DNA of 64,000 nt. Source: Sideroxydans sp. GTDB lineage: Bacteria; Pseudomonadota; Gammaproteobacteria; Burkholderiales; Gallionellaceae. The translations under genes and the position numbers were made by a program. The notes beneath the pieces were generated by a model, which did not search any database, was not told where the DNA came from, and was given only the letters and a program-made list of their open reading frames with translations. How positions within the stretch are numbered: position 1 is the first letter of the stretch; every line of letters begins with the position of its first letter. Of this stretch, positions 40,697-50,598 are shown in pieces. Where the stretch lies: assembly GCA_027310665.1 (NCBI GenBank), contig DAIDAJ010000021.1, positions 36,900 to 100,899 on the forward strand, in the 5' to 3' direction.

Positions 40697-40932
40697 TCTC
40701 CTGAAATGAGTGGCGCGCCGCTTCGCGGCATTCCGGTTCCGGACCGGTCATCCGCGGATAATGGTCCCAGGCAGCGAACTGCGGACGTCGTCCCCTTGAA
40801 GGAAAAGACAGGGTCTTCGTTCTGCGGCGATCCCGGACAGGCGAAGGTATCCGAGATGAGCAAGGTCGGCAACAGGCACAGCGCGATGCCCAGGTAGCGG
40901 ATTGCCCATTTTGAAAGGTTGCTCTGCTTCAT
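40693..40932 (-). CDS. Small putative secreted/membrane protein (79 aa), TTGA-overlapping the downstream methyltransferase
   Basis: MKQSNLSKWAIRYLGIALCLLPTLLISDTFACPGSPQNEDPVFSFKG...; hydrophobic N-terminus; TCAGGAGATTGA overlap with the next start. Confidence 0.45.
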   Translation of the reverse strand: MKQSNLSKWAIRYLGIALCLLPTLLISDTFACPGSPQNEDPVFSFKGTTSAVRCLGPLSADDRSGTGMPRSGAPLISGD

Positions 40933-41108
40933 GGAAAAAGCGGTGACGGCGACGGCCAGATTATATGGGGTATCGGGGTACGGTGTGAAACGCGAATGCC
41001 GCGGGCGGACAATGCGGGCCGCCCTGACAGAGGCGGCGAGGATTATTGCCGATGGTGTTAAAATCCGTGTCCCGCGATTTCGCGACACCCCAAACAGAGC
41101 CGCAGACC

Positions 41109-42209
41109 ATGACTGACATCGCACCGATAACCGAAATCATCGACGAGATACGCGCCGGGCGTATGGTCGTACTGGTGGACGAAGAAGACCGCGAGAACGA
41201 GGGCGACCTGCTGTTCGCCGCTGAATTCGTCACGCCCGAAGCCATCAACTTCATGATCCGCCACGCGCGCGGCCTGGTCTGCCTGACGCTGACCGAGGAA
41301 CGCTGCCGCCAGCTCGGTATTTCGCACATGGCGCGCGAGAACAAGAGTCCGCTGGGCACCAATTTCACCGTTTCCATCGAGGCGGCGGAAGGCGTGACCA
41401 CCGGCATCTCTGCATCTGACCGCGCCACGACCATCAAGGCCGCGGTGAAGAAGGATGCCAAGCCGGCCGACATCGTCCAGCCCGGCCATATTTTTCCCAT
41501 CATGGCGCGCCCGGGCGGCGTGCTGGTGCGCGCCGGACATACCGAAGCGGGCTGCGACCTGGCACAGATGGCCGGCGTGATGCCGGCAGCGGTGATCTGC
41601 GAGATCATCAAGGAAGACGGGGAGATGGCCCGCCTGCCGGACCTGATCCCGTTCGCCAAGGAACACGGCCTGAAGATAGGCACCATCGCCGACCTGATCG
41701 AATACCGCATCCACAATGAGACGCTGGTCGAGCGTGTGGCGAGTCGCACGGTGCAAACCGCCTACGGCGAATTCGAGCTGGTGACCTACACCGACAAGAC
41801 CACCCAGCGCACCCATCTGGCACTGGTGAAGGGCAACATCCAGCCGCAGATCGAGACGGTGGTGCGTGTGCATGAACCCTTGCCCGCGCTGGATTTCATG
41901 GAGCAGGTCAGCCTGCCGAACACGACCAGCGTGCATGATGCCCTGAAGAAGATCAGCGAATCCGAGGCGGGCGTGCTGGTGATGATGCATCACACCGAGA
42001 CATCGGCGAGCCTCCTGGCACGGGCCGCGGCCAAACCCGAACCCGATCACGCGCGGTGGGATCCGCGCAGCTATGGCATCGGCGCGCAGATATTGCGCGA
42101 TCTCAACGTCGGCAAGATGTGCCTGATCGCCACCCCGCGCAAATTACCCAGCATGACCGGCTTCGGCCTGGAAGTGGTGCGTTACTGTCAATGCAAGGAA
42201 AACAAATGA
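41109..42209 (+). CDS. ribB: 3,4-dihydroxy-2-butanone-4-phosphate synthase fused to a degenerate GTP cyclohydrolase II-like domain
   Basis: ATG 41109; [34 protein letters not shown]...; the C-terminal half retains RibA-like fold segments ([13 protein letters not shown]) but lacks the RibA Cys motif. Confidence 0.92.
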   Translation: MTDIAPITEIIDEIRAGRMVVLVDEEDRENEGDLLFAAEFVTPEAINFMIRHARGLVCLTLTEERCRQLGISHMARENKSPLGTNFTVSIEAAEGVTTGISASDRATTIKAAVKKDAKPADIVQPGHIFPIMARPGGVLVRAGHTEAGCDLAQMAGVMPAAVICEIIKEDGEMARLPDLIPFAKEHGLKIGTIADLIEYRIHNETLVERVASRTVQTAYGEFELVTYTDKTTQRTHLALVKGNIQPQIETVVRVHEPLPALDFMEQVSLPNTTSVHDALKKISESEAGVLVMMHHTETSASLLARAAAKPEPDHARWDPRSYGIGAQILRDLNVGKMCLIATPRKLPSMTGFGLEVVRYCQCKENK

Positions 42210-42658
42210 AAGAGATCGAACAGAACCTGGACGGAAAGGGTCTGCGCATCGGCATCGTGCAGAGCCGTTTCAACGAAGTCGTGTGCGAAGGGTTGCTGGC
42301 TGCCTGCCGCCAGCAACTGGTACTGAGCGGCGTCAGCGAGAACGACATCACGCTGGCCACCGTGCCGGGCGCGCTGGAGATCCCGCTGGTGCTGCAAGCC
42401 ATGGCGCAGAGCAAGAAGTTTGACGCGTTGATTGCGTTAGGGGCGGTGATACGCGGCGACACTTACCATTTCGAGGTCGTTTCCAACGAATCGGCGCGCG
42501 GTGTGGGCGAAGTGCAACTGCACAGCGGTGTGCCGGTCGCCAACGCCATCCTGACCACCGATACCGACGAACAGGCTGAAGTGCGCGTCAATGTGAAGGG
42601 TGCGGAAGCGGCACTGGTTGCCATCGAGATGGTGCACCTGCTGAAAGCGCTCGCATGA
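42206..42658 (+). CDS. ribH: 6,7-dimethyl-8-ribityllumazine synthase
   Basis: ATG 42206 overlaps the ribB stop; [23 protein letters not shown] ... [44 protein letters not shown]. Confidence 0.97.
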   Translation: MKEIEQNLDGKGLRIGIVQSRFNEVVCEGLLAACRQQLVLSGVSENDITLATVPGALEIPLVLQAMAQSKKFDALIALGAVIRGDTYHFEVVSNESARGVGEVQLHSGVPVANAILTTDTDEQAEVRVNVKGAEAALVAIEMVHLLKALA

Positions 42659-43107
42659 GCGACGCCAAACAGCACAATCCCGCGAAGAGCCTGCGCCATC
42701 GCGCGCGCGAACTGGCGATGCAGGGCGTCTACGAATGGCGGCTTTCCGGTAAGAGCCCGTCGCTGATCGAAAAGGGCACGCTCGCCGAAAAGAGCCTGGG
42801 ACGTTACGACACGGAATTCTTCGGGCAATTGCTGAAAGGCGCGGTTGCCGAGAGCGAGACATTATCCGCGCAGATCGCGCCGCATCTGGATCGTGCCGTG
42901 AATGAACTGAGCCCCGTCGAATTTTCCGTATTGCTGCTGGGTGCATACGAATTGACCCACCATCCCGAAATACCCTACCGCGTCGTCATCAACGAGGCGG
43001 TGGAACTGGCCAAGACTTTCGGCGGCAGCGACGGACACAAGTTCGTCAACGGCGTGCTCGACAAGCTGGCGGCGCAAGTGCGCGCGACGGAAGTAAAGGC
43101 GAAATAG
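42655..43107 (+). CDS. nusB: Transcription antitermination factor NusB
   Basis: 150 aa; [13 protein letters not shown] ... [56 protein letters not shown]. Confidence 0.96.
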   Translation: MSDAKQHNPAKSLRHRARELAMQGVYEWRLSGKSPSLIEKGTLAEKSLGRYDTEFFGQLLKGAVAESETLSAQIAPHLDRAVNELSPVEFSVLLLGAYELTHHPEIPYRVVINEAVELAKTFGGSDGHKFVNGVLDKLAAQVRATEVKAK

Positions 43108-43119
43108 TCTTCAACCTTT

Positions 43120-43207
43120 TTGCCACAGAGACCACGGAGTACACAGAGAGATCGCCGCAGCACCACCGATACGCACAACTCTCTCTGTGACCTCTGTGTA
43201 CTCTGCG
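43120..43207. repeat. CCACAGAG-type inverted repeat between nusB and thiL
   Basis: GCCACAGAGACCACGGAGTACACAGAGAGA ... TCTCTCTGTGACCTCTGTGTACTCTGCGGC. Confidence 0.85.
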
Positions 43208-43228
43208 GCTGATCCTTCGGGGTTCGGT

Positions 43229-44176
43229 TTGTCTGAATTCGATCTCATCCAGCGCTATTTCACCCGTCCAGCGCCGAACGCGATCCTCGGCGTGGGCGAC
43301 GATGCGGCACTGCTCCGCATCGCCGAGGGCATGGAACTGGCGGTTTCCACCGACATGCTGGTCAGCGGAACCCATTTTTTCCCGGATACCGATCCATTCC
43401 TGCTGGGCCACAAGACGCTCGCGGTGAATCTCTCCGATCTGGCGGCCATGGGCGCGTCCCCGCGCTGGGCGACGCTGGCACTTGCGCTGCCGGGTGCCGA
43501 CGAAAGCTGGCTGCGGCGGTTCAGCGAGGGGTTCTTTGTACTGGCCGATCAGTATGGCGTGGACCTCGTCGGCGGCGACACCACGCGTGGCCCCCTGAAT
43601 CTGAGCGTCACCATCATGGGCGAGGTGCCGCGAGGCCAGGCACTGCGCCGCAGCGGCGCCGAAGCCGGCGACGACATCTGGGTGTCCGGAACATTGGGCA
43701 AGGCTGCCCTGGGGCTGGCACAATTGCAGGGCCGGATCGCACTGCCCGAAGACGCACGTCTTTCCTGCCTTGCAGCCTTGCATCAACCCCGGCCGAGAGT
43801 CGCGCTGGGGTTGGCCTTGCGCGGTATTGCCAACAGCGCCATCGATATTTCCGACGGCTTGCTTGCCGATCTCGGGCATATTCTGGAATGCTCGCATGCC
43901 GGTGCGGAGATACAGTTCGCTGCGATCCCGGCGATTGCGCCGACCGGCATCGAAGACGCACTGTTCCGGCATTGCGTCCTGTCCGGCGGCGACGATTACG
44001 AGTTGTGCTTTACTGCCTCCGCCGCAAAGCGCAACCGGATCGAAGCGATATCGGCGGAACTGCAACTGCCGCTCACGCGCATCGGCAGTATCAATGCAGG
44101 ACAAGGTTGCACCCTGCGTGCGGCGGACGGCAGCGTGATGAAAATAAAGGAAGGCGGCTATGACCACTTCGCATGA
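43229..44176 (+). CDS. thiL: Thiamine-monophosphate kinase (probable TTG start)
   Basis: LSEFDLIQRYFTRPAPNAILGVGDDAALLRI ... VSTDMLVSGTHFFPDTDPFLLGHKTLAVNLSDLAAMGASPRW. The upstream part of the ORF track call lies in the palindromic repeat. Confidence 0.93.
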   Translation: MSEFDLIQRYFTRPAPNAILGVGDDAALLRIAEGMELAVSTDMLVSGTHFFPDTDPFLLGHKTLAVNLSDLAAMGASPRWATLALALPGADESWLRRFSEGFFVLADQYGVDLVGGDTTRGPLNLSVTIMGEVPRGQALRRSGAEAGDDIWVSGTLGKAALGLAQLQGRIALPEDARLSCLAALHQPRPRVALGLALRGIANSAIDISDGLLADLGHILECSHAGAEIQFAAIPAIAPTGIEDALFRHCVLSGGDDYELCFTASAAKRNRIEAISAELQLPLTRIGSINAGQGCTLRAADGSVMKIKEGGYDHFA

Positions 44177-44663
44177 CCAACTGAAATTCCAGCCGGACTG
44201 GCGCTTCCTGTTCAGCCATCCGGCGCATTTTCTTTCCTTCGGATTCGGCGCGGGTCTTTCCCCGCGCGCGCCCGGCACGGCGGGCACGCTGGTCGCCTTC
44301 CCCATGTATTGGTATCTCGCTCCGCGCCTGACTGACGCGTTGTTTATCCTGGTGCTGATCTGGGCTTTCGCCTTCGGCGTGTGGGTGTGCGACAAGACGG
44401 GCAAGGCGCTGGGCGTGTCCGACTACGGCGGCATTGTGTGGGACGAGATCGTGGCTTTCGTGCTGGTACTCTTCTTTACGCCGGAGGGCCTGGCCTGGCA
44501 GTTGCTCGCGTTCCTGTTGTTCCGGTTCTTCGATATCGTCAAACCGCAACCCATCCGTCACTTTGACCAGACCTGGCACGGCGGCCTGGGCGTGATGTTC
44601 GACGACATTCTCGCGGCGGGATACACGCTGCTGTGCCTGGCGGCGATCAAAAGCGTCATATGA
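44160..44663 (+). CDS. pgpA: Phosphatidylglycerophosphatase A
   Basis: 167 aa; FGFGAGLSPRAPGTAGTLVAFPMYW ... YGGIVWDEIVAFVLVLFF ... FRFFDIVKPQPIRHFDQTWHGGLGVMFDDILAAGYT. Confidence 0.95.
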   Translation: MTTSHDQLKFQPDWRFLFSHPAHFLSFGFGAGLSPRAPGTAGTLVAFPMYWYLAPRLTDALFILVLIWAFAFGVWVCDKTGKALGVSDYGGIVWDEIVAFVLVLFFTPEGLAWQLLAFLLFRFFDIVKPQPIRHFDQTWHGGLGVMFDDILAAGYTLLCLAAIKSVI

Positions 44664-45391
44664 GGGCGCTCGTTGCGCTGTGGTGTTGCCTTGCGCTGGG
44701 CGCACAGGCCGAGACCTTCAGCGCCAAGGTGATCGTCGTGATGGATGGCGATACTGTTATGGTCCTGCGGGAAGGTGGCGGCGACGCTGCCGGGTCCTCA
44801 CCGGCGTCCCCCTTGCGGGGGCTACGCGACGGTCAAAGGATAAAGATACGCCTGGCCGATATCGATGCGCCGGAAAAGGACCAGCCGTTCGGCAAGCAGT
44901 CGCGCGATTCGCTGCTGGAGATGGTGGGAAGGAAACAAGTGCAGATCGACAGCCGCGCCGTCGATCAGTACGGGCGGACCGTCGGTTTCATTTCGGTGGA
45001 CGGGCGCAACGTCAATCAGGAACAAGTCAGGCGCGGCATGGCGTGGGAGTATTCGCACTACCACACCGACAAGACCTACATCGGCCTGCAGAAGGAGGCC
45101 CAACATGAGCGGCGCGGGCTCTGGTCACGGAACAGCCCGCAGCCGCCGTGGCAGTGGCGCAAGCAGCACCCTTCCTCGGTCAGACCTGTCCCGCCGGCCC
45201 GTCAGGGCAGTATCTTCCCCCAGGCGACTCCCGTGATGCTGTACGACCTGGAATGCGGCAAGAAGCGGCGCTGTTCGCAAATGAGTTCATGCGACGAAGC
45301 GAACTTCTACTTCACGCGCTGCGGTGTCAAGACACTGGACGGAAATCACAACGGCATGCCTTGCGAGAGTCTGTGCGCGGAAAATAGATAG
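44660..45391 (+). CDS. Secreted thermonuclease-family protein with C-terminal excalibur-like motif
   Basis: ATG 44660, signal peptide; VIVVMDGDTVMV ... RIKIRLADIDAPEKDQPFGKQSRDSL ... RGMAWEYSHYHTDKTY; C-terminal MSSCDEANFYFTRCGVKTLDGNHNGMPCESLC. Confidence 0.9.
   Translation: MRALVALWCCLALGAQAETFSAKVIVVMDGDTVMVLREGGGDAAGSSPASPLRGLRDGQRIKIRLADIDAPEKDQPFGKQSRDSLLEMVGRKQVQIDSRAVDQYGRTVGFISVDGRNVNQEQVRRGMAWEYSHYHTDKTYIGLQKEAQHERRGLWSRNSPQPPWQWRKQHPSSVRPVPPARQGSIFPQATPVMLYDLECGKKRRCSQMSSCDEANFYFTRCGVKTLDGNHNGMPCESLCAENR
44772..44822. repeat. Hairpin repeat copy inside the thermonuclease coding region
   Basis: AAGGTGGCGGCGACGCTGCCGGGTCCTCACCGGCGTCCCCCTTGCGGGGGC; about 80% by-eye identity to 20182-20233. 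Confidence 0.75.
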
Positions 45392-45489
45392 CGCGTGTCC
45401 CGCCGTGCGCTCGAAGCAGAAGTTCGGGAGCCAACGTTCCGCTCCTGTCCGCTCCCGCGTTAGCGATCATGCGGACGATCCGTTGATCC

Positions 45490-47106
45490 TTACCGCCAAT
45501 CACCCTTCAATAATTCAGCTACCCGCTCCGCGATCATCATGGTGGGCGCCGCGGTGTTGCCCGAGGTGATATAGGGCATCGCGGAGGCATCGACGACGCG
45601 CAAGCCACCGATTCCCTTCACGCGCAGTTCCGAATCCAGCACGGACATCGTGTCATCGGCGCGTCCCATCTTGCAGGTGCCGACGGGATGGAAGATCGTG
45701 GTGCCGATATCGCCTGCCGCCTTGACCAGTTGCTGGTCGGTTTGATACTGGTTGCCGGGTTTGTATTCCTCCGGTGCATAGGGTTTGAAGGCGGGACTGG
45801 CCAGTATCTTCCTGGTCAATCGCAGCGACTCGGCAGCGACCCGGCAGTCTTCCTCGGTGGACAGGTAATTGGGCTTGATCTCCGGTGCGGCATCCACTTC
45901 CGGTGAAGTGATATGGACGCTGCCGCGCGAGGTGGGGCGCAGGTGGCAGACGCTGGCCGTGAAGGCATTGAAGCTGTGCAGCGGCTCGCCGAACCTTTCC
46001 AGCGACAAGGGTTGCACGTGATACTCCACATTGGCCCGTGCCTGGTCGGGTGAACTGAAGGCGAACGCACCCAATTGCGACGGCGCCATCGCCATCGGGC
46101 CGGAACGCTTCATCAGGTACTCCAGCCCGATCATGGCTTTCCCCCACAAGGAATTGGCCTTGGTGTTCAGGGTGGTGATGCCGTTGACACGATAGACCAT
46201 CCGCAGTTGCAAATGGTCCTGCAGGTTCTCGCCAACGCCGGGCAGATCGCTGTGTACCTGGATGCCCAACCGGTTCAGGCGTTGCGCGGAGCCGATGCCG
46301 GACCGCTCCAGTATCTGCACGCTGCCGATTGAGCCTGCAGTCAGCAGCACCTCTTTCCGGGCTTCAGCCAGATGGATGCTGCCATCCTGTATGTATTCCA
46401 CGCCGAGACAGCGCCTGGTTGCCGGATCGATCTTCAATTGCTTGACCAGGGCACCGGTCCGCAACGTCAGATTGGGCCTTTTTGCGGCTTCCTTCAGAAA
46501 AGCGCGCGACGTGTTCAGGCGCCAGCCGGAACGCTGATTCACATCGAAATAACCCACGCCGAAGTTATCGCCACGGTTGAAGTCGTCCGAGAACGGGATC
46601 CCGGCTTCCTTCGAGGCATGCCTGAAAACTTCCAGTATCTCCCATTTCAGGCGCTGTCTTTCGACGCGCCATTCTCCGCCCTGCCGATGCCATTCATTGT
46701 CGCCGCCGTGATAGTCCTCGAACTTCTTGTAACGCCTGAGCGCCTCGGGCCACGACCAGGCGGAGTCGCCGGTCTCGGCCACCCAGCGCTCGTAATCGGC
46801 ATCCTGTCCGCGCATGTAGATCATGCCGTTGATGGAAGAGGAACCACCCAGCACCTTCCCTCTCGGGTAGATCAGGGACCGTCCGTTCAGGCCGGGCTCT
46901 TCCGTCGTCCTGAAGCGCCAATCGGTCCTCGGGTTGTCGATGCAATACAGGTAGCCGACGGGAACATGGATCCAGATGTAGTTGTCCTGCTTGCCTGCCT
47001 CCAGCAACAGGACCCTGGTATCGGGATTCTCCGTCAGCCGTTTGGCCAATAGACAACCGGCACTGCCCGCGCCGATGATGATGTAATCGAATTGCCCTTG
47101 ATTCAT
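45490..47106 (-). CDS. GMC-family oxidoreductase (choline dehydrogenase-like)
   Basis: 538 aa; FDYIIIGAGSAGCLLAKRLTENPDTRVLLLEAG ... RGKVLGGSSSINGMIYMRG ... HPVGTCKMG. Confidence 0.95.
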   Translation of the reverse strand: MNQGQFDYIIIGAGSAGCLLAKRLTENPDTRVLLLEAGKQDNYIWIHVPVGYLYCIDNPRTDWRFRTTEEPGLNGRSLIYPRGKVLGGSSSINGMIYMRGQDADYERWVAETGDSAWSWPEALRRYKKFEDYHGGDNEWHRQGGEWRVERQRLKWEILEVFRHASKEAGIPFSDDFNRGDNFGVGYFDVNQRSGWRLNTSRAFLKEAAKRPNLTLRTGALVKQLKIDPATRRCLGVEYIQDGSIHLAEARKEVLLTAGSIGSVQILERSGIGSAQRLNRLGIQVHSDLPGVGENLQDHLQLRMVYRVNGITTLNTKANSLWGKAMIGLEYLMKRSGPMAMAPSQLGAFAFSSPDQARANVEYHVQPLSLERFGEPLHSFNAFTASVCHLRPTSRGSVHITSPEVDAAPEIKPNYLSTEEDCRVAAESLRLTRKILASPAFKPYAPEEYKPGNQYQTDQQLVKAAGDIGTTIFHPVGTCKMGRADDTMSVLDSELRVKGIGGLRVVDASAMPYITSGNTAAPTMMIAERVAELLKGDWR

Positions 47107-48008
47107 TCTGTTGATTTCCCTTGTAAGTTTGCCTGTTCAAACAACCATGACCTGAATGCGGCCACCTTGTTCAACATGCTCTTGTTTTTCGGCATCACCA
47201 ATTGAAAGCTGAGATCGGTGGGGATGCTGTGGTTCAGTATGTGTACCAGTTTCCCAGACCTGATGTCGTCCGCCACCAGGCTGTGCCATGCCAGCGTGAC
47301 TCCCAGTCCCATGACTGCGGCCTGAAGCGCCAGATCCGTATCGCCGAACCGGCGGATATTCAAGGGAGCGCCGACTATACCGAGGGAAGCAAGCAGTGTT
47401 TCCCATTCCGGGAAAACGCCGCGCATGACATGCCAATCATCCTCGATGAGTTTGGCGCGCGCAAGGTCGGCGGGCGTTTTGACGGATTTTGCCAGTTTGG
47501 GCGCGGCCACCGGAACGATCATTTCCGGCATCAGGCGTTCCACGGTCAGCCCGGGATGGGTGTCGCTGCCGAAGCGGATCGCCATGTCGACCTCTTCCAT
47601 CGAAAAATCCACGACGCGCTTGGTGGCCAGCAGGTGGATCTCCACGTCGGGATAACGCGCATAAAAATCTCCCAGGCGCGGTACCAGCCAGCGCGCGGCG
47701 AACACTGGCGGTGCCGACACGGTCAGCGGCCCGGCGACACTGCCGGAACGCACTCTCAGCATGGCGCGTTCGAGCTGGTCGAACGCGTCCGAAACGAGAT
47801 TCAGCGCATCGGTTGCGGCTTCGTTCAGGACCAGTGTCTTGCCGCGCTTGAACAAGGTGACGCCAAGATGGTCTTCGAGCAACTTGATCTGCTGGCTGAC
47901 TGCCGCCGGCGTGACATGCAATTCCTCCGCCGCACGGACAAATGAGCGGTGCCGCGCGGCAACCTCAAAGAATCGCAGGGCATTGAGTGGGGGAAGGTGA
48001 CGTGCCAT
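47103..48008 (-). CDS. LysR-family regulator (GcvA-like)
   Basis: 301 aa; LPPLNALRFFEVAARHRSFVRAAEELHVTPAAVSQQIKLLEDHLGVTLFKRGKTLVLNEA. Confidence 0.94.
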   Translation of the reverse strand: MARHLPPLNALRFFEVAARHRSFVRAAEELHVTPAAVSQQIKLLEDHLGVTLFKRGKTLVLNEAATDALNLVSDAFDQLERAMLRVRSGSVAGPLTVSAPPVFAARWLVPRLGDFYARYPDVEIHLLATKRVVDFSMEEVDMAIRFGSDTHPGLTVERLMPEMIVPVAAPKLAKSVKTPADLARAKLIEDDWHVMRGVFPEWETLLASLGIVGAPLNIRRFGDTDLALQAAVMGLGVTLAWHSLVADDIRSGKLVHILNHSIPTDLSFQLVMPKNKSMLNKVAAFRSWLFEQANLQGKSTE

Positions 48009-48106
48009 TAGTTTTCCTTAACGGGCCTTCAAAAAAGTCTAGCTTGTGAGCGAGAGTTCCAGCCATTAGAGTCGTGCCGTAACAATTAATCTTACTGGAA
48101 ACGACC

Positions 48107-48997
48107 ATGAGAATCTCTACTGTCTATCTGCTTGTGACTGCTTCCGCATTTTTCTGGGGAGCCAATTTTGTGCTGGCCGGGCCGATTCTGGCCGATCTGC
48201 CCCCATTGTGGGCGGCAGCCGTGCGTTTCGTGCTGGGCGCCGCGCTGATGTTCATCATCGCGGGCGTTCGCCGCGAGGACCTGCTGACGCCGCTGAAACG
48301 GCACGCTGGCATTTATTTGCTGCTGGGGGCGGTCGGGATCTGCGGCTTCAACCTGTTCTTCTTCTATGCGCTTCGTACCACCTCGGCCAACAGCGCCTCG
48401 CTCATCATGGCGACCAATCCCCTGCTCACCGCCCTGCTGGCGGTGGCGTTCCTGGGCGAGCGACTGGCGACCCGGCATCTGGTCGCGCTGCCGCTGGCGC
48501 TGATCGGCGTGGCGGTGGTCATCTCGCAGGGCGATATGCACAAGCTGGAATCGCTGAGTTTTGCGCAGGGCGACCTGTTGATGCTGGGCGCGGACTTATC
48601 CTGGGCGATGTACAACGTCCTCGTGCGCCGTTACATGCCGCAAGGCTCACCCATTGTGCACCCCAGCTGGGTCATGGCGGCGGGCGCGATCCTGCTGGCC
48701 CTTGCCGCGCTCGATAGTGGAACCCACATGAGCCCGCTCGATGGCAAAGCGATCATTGCGATGGCCGTCATGGTCGTCGGCGGCACGGTGCTGGCCTACC
48801 TGTTCTGGGGCGTCGGCATCGCACGCCTGGGCGCGGCGCGCGCTGCGATCTTTTTGAATCTCGTCCCCGTGTTCGCCATGCTGGTTGGCGGGTTCCTCGG
48901 CACGCTGCCGACCTCGACGCAACTGGTCGGCGGCCTGCTGGTGCTGAGCGGCGTGAGCATATCCATGTTCCCGTCGCGCCGCTTGGCGGCGGCATAG
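48107..48997 (+). CDS. EamA/DMT-family transporter
   Basis: 296 aa with about 10 TM segments, two EamA repeats. Confidence 0.93.
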   Translation: MRISTVYLLVTASAFFWGANFVLAGPILADLPPLWAAAVRFVLGAALMFIIAGVRREDLLTPLKRHAGIYLLLGAVGICGFNLFFFYALRTTSANSASLIMATNPLLTALLAVAFLGERLATRHLVALPLALIGVAVVISQGDMHKLESLSFAQGDLLMLGADLSWAMYNVLVRRYMPQGSPIVHPSWVMAAGAILLALAALDSGTHMSPLDGKAIIAMAVMVVGGTVLAYLFWGVGIARLGAARAAIFLNLVPVFAMLVGGFLGTLPTSTQLVGGLLVLSGVSISMFPSRRLAAA

Positions 48998-49052
48998 GGA
49001 TTTGCCCGGCGTATGGTAAAGTTTTCCGGTATTTCATCTTTCAGGAATTGAC

Positions 49053-50135
49053 ATGGCTCATTTGTTCGAACCCCTCAAGCTGCGCGATATCGTCCTCTCC
49101 AGCCGCATCGGCATCCCGCCCATGTGCCAATACTCCGCCCATGACGGCATGGCAGCCGACTGGCATTTCGTGCATTACGGCAGCCGCGCCGTGGGCGGTG
49201 CCGCGCTGATGATCGTCGAGGCGACGGCCGTGACGCCGGAAGGGCGGATCAGCCTTGGGGATATGGGCATCTGGGATGACAGGCATATCGAACCCTTGTC
49301 GCGCATCGCGCGTTTTGCACAGCAGCAGGGCTGCGTGGCCGCGATACAGTTGGCACATGCCGGTCGCAAGGCAAGCGTCGGGCTGGGTTGGCAGGCGCAG
49401 AGCACGCTGAGCGAGGCCGAAGGAGGCTGGAAGACGGTCGCCCCGTCGCCCGTGGCGTTCGGCCCCGGTTATGCCGTACCGCGTGAACTCGATGCGGCCG
49501 CCATTGCCGCGGTGGTCGAGAATTTTGCGGCGGGTGCGCGCCGTGCACGCGAAGCCGGATTCCAGACCGTGGAGATCCATGCCGCGCACGGCTATCTGCT
49601 GCACCAGTTCCTCTCCCCGCTTTCCAACCAGCGCAAGGATGCTTACGGTGGCAGTTTCGAGAACCGTACGCGCCTGGTACGCGAAGTTGTCTCTGCAGTC
49701 CGCGCAGAGTGGCCTGAGCGACTCCCCTTGTTGATCCGCCTGTCGGCGACCGACTGGGTCGACGGCGGCTGGAACGCGGACGAGACGGTCGAACTGTGTC
49801 GTGTCTTGAAAGCGCTGGGAGTCGATCTGGTGGATGTTTCATCCGCCGGTCTCGTGCCGACGGCGAAGATACCTGCCGGCCCGGGCTTTCAAACCGAATT
49901 CGCCGCGCGGGTGCGGCGCGAAGCCGGGATAGCCACAGCCGCCGTCGGCCTGATCACTTCGCCGGCACAGGCCGATCACATCATCCGTTCCGGGCAGGCC
50001 GATATCGTGCTGCTCGGTCGCGAGATCCTTCGCAACCCCTACTGGCCGCTGGCTGCAGCCCAGGCTTTGGGGCAGGAGGCTACGTGGCCGCACCAGTATC
50101 TGCGCGCGGCGCCGCCCGGTTCGAAGGGGCGCTGA
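49053..50135 (+). CDS. Old-yellow-enzyme NADH:flavin oxidoreductase (YqjM-like)
   Basis: 360 aa; LFEPLKLRDIVLSSRIGIPPMCQYSAHDGMAADWHFVHYGSRAVGGAALMIVEATAV ... EIHAAHGYLLHQFLSPLSNQRKDAYGGSFENRTRLV. Confidence 0.95.
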   Translation: MAHLFEPLKLRDIVLSSRIGIPPMCQYSAHDGMAADWHFVHYGSRAVGGAALMIVEATAVTPEGRISLGDMGIWDDRHIEPLSRIARFAQQQGCVAAIQLAHAGRKASVGLGWQAQSTLSEAEGGWKTVAPSPVAFGPGYAVPRELDAAAIAAVVENFAAGARRAREAGFQTVEIHAAHGYLLHQFLSPLSNQRKDAYGGSFENRTRLVREVVSAVRAEWPERLPLLIRLSATDWVDGGWNADETVELCRVLKALGVDLVDVSSAGLVPTAKIPAGPGFQTEFAARVRREAGIATAAVGLITSPAQADHIIRSGQADIVLLGREILRNPYWPLAAAQALGQEATWPHQYLRAAPPGSKGR

Positions 50136-50295
50136 CCGGCCTTTCCCTTTGCCTGCATGTCCCGCAGAAATTTACGCGCAAGATCGGATCGAGCGATGAA
50201 GGATCATCCGCGCAACAGCCAATCGATATAAAATCCCGATGCTGATCGCAGCATCAACTTATGTTTATTGGACTTCACACACGGACAGGGAAAGC

Positions 50296-50535
50296 ATGAA
50301 CAAGGAAGCAATCACCAGCATCATTGAGAACGCACTCAGGAGCGGCGACAAGACCCCGGGAATATTCGATCTGGCCAAGATCATGGCCATCAAGGCGGAA
50401 ATACAGTCTTGCACCACGGTCAATGCCGTGCTGGGCCTGATCGACGAACACCGCGACCTGATCTCCAAGGCTTTCGGCTTGAGCGAGGACGCGATCGAAG
50501 AGACGGTGCAGAAGATCAGGGCGATCGAAGGCTGA
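50296..50535 (+). CDS. Small hypothetical protein, 79 aa
   Basis: ATG 50296, MNKEAITSIIENALRSGDKTPGIFDLAKIMAIKAEIQSCTTVNAVLGLIDEHRDLISKAFGLSEDAIEETVQKIRAIEG; GGGAAAG upstream. Confidence 0.6.
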   Translation: MNKEAITSIIENALRSGDKTPGIFDLAKIMAIKAEIQSCTTVNAVLGLIDEHRDLISKAFGLSEDAIEETVQKIRAIEG

Positions 50536-50598
50536 TTTCATCGCGCTCCGGAAACACGGTGACGCTCAACTCACCTGAATTCCGGGGCGACACTGCTT

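Noticed and set aside
41058-42050. 330-aa minus ORF antisense to ribB
   Set aside because: Shadow ORF of an unambiguous ribB.
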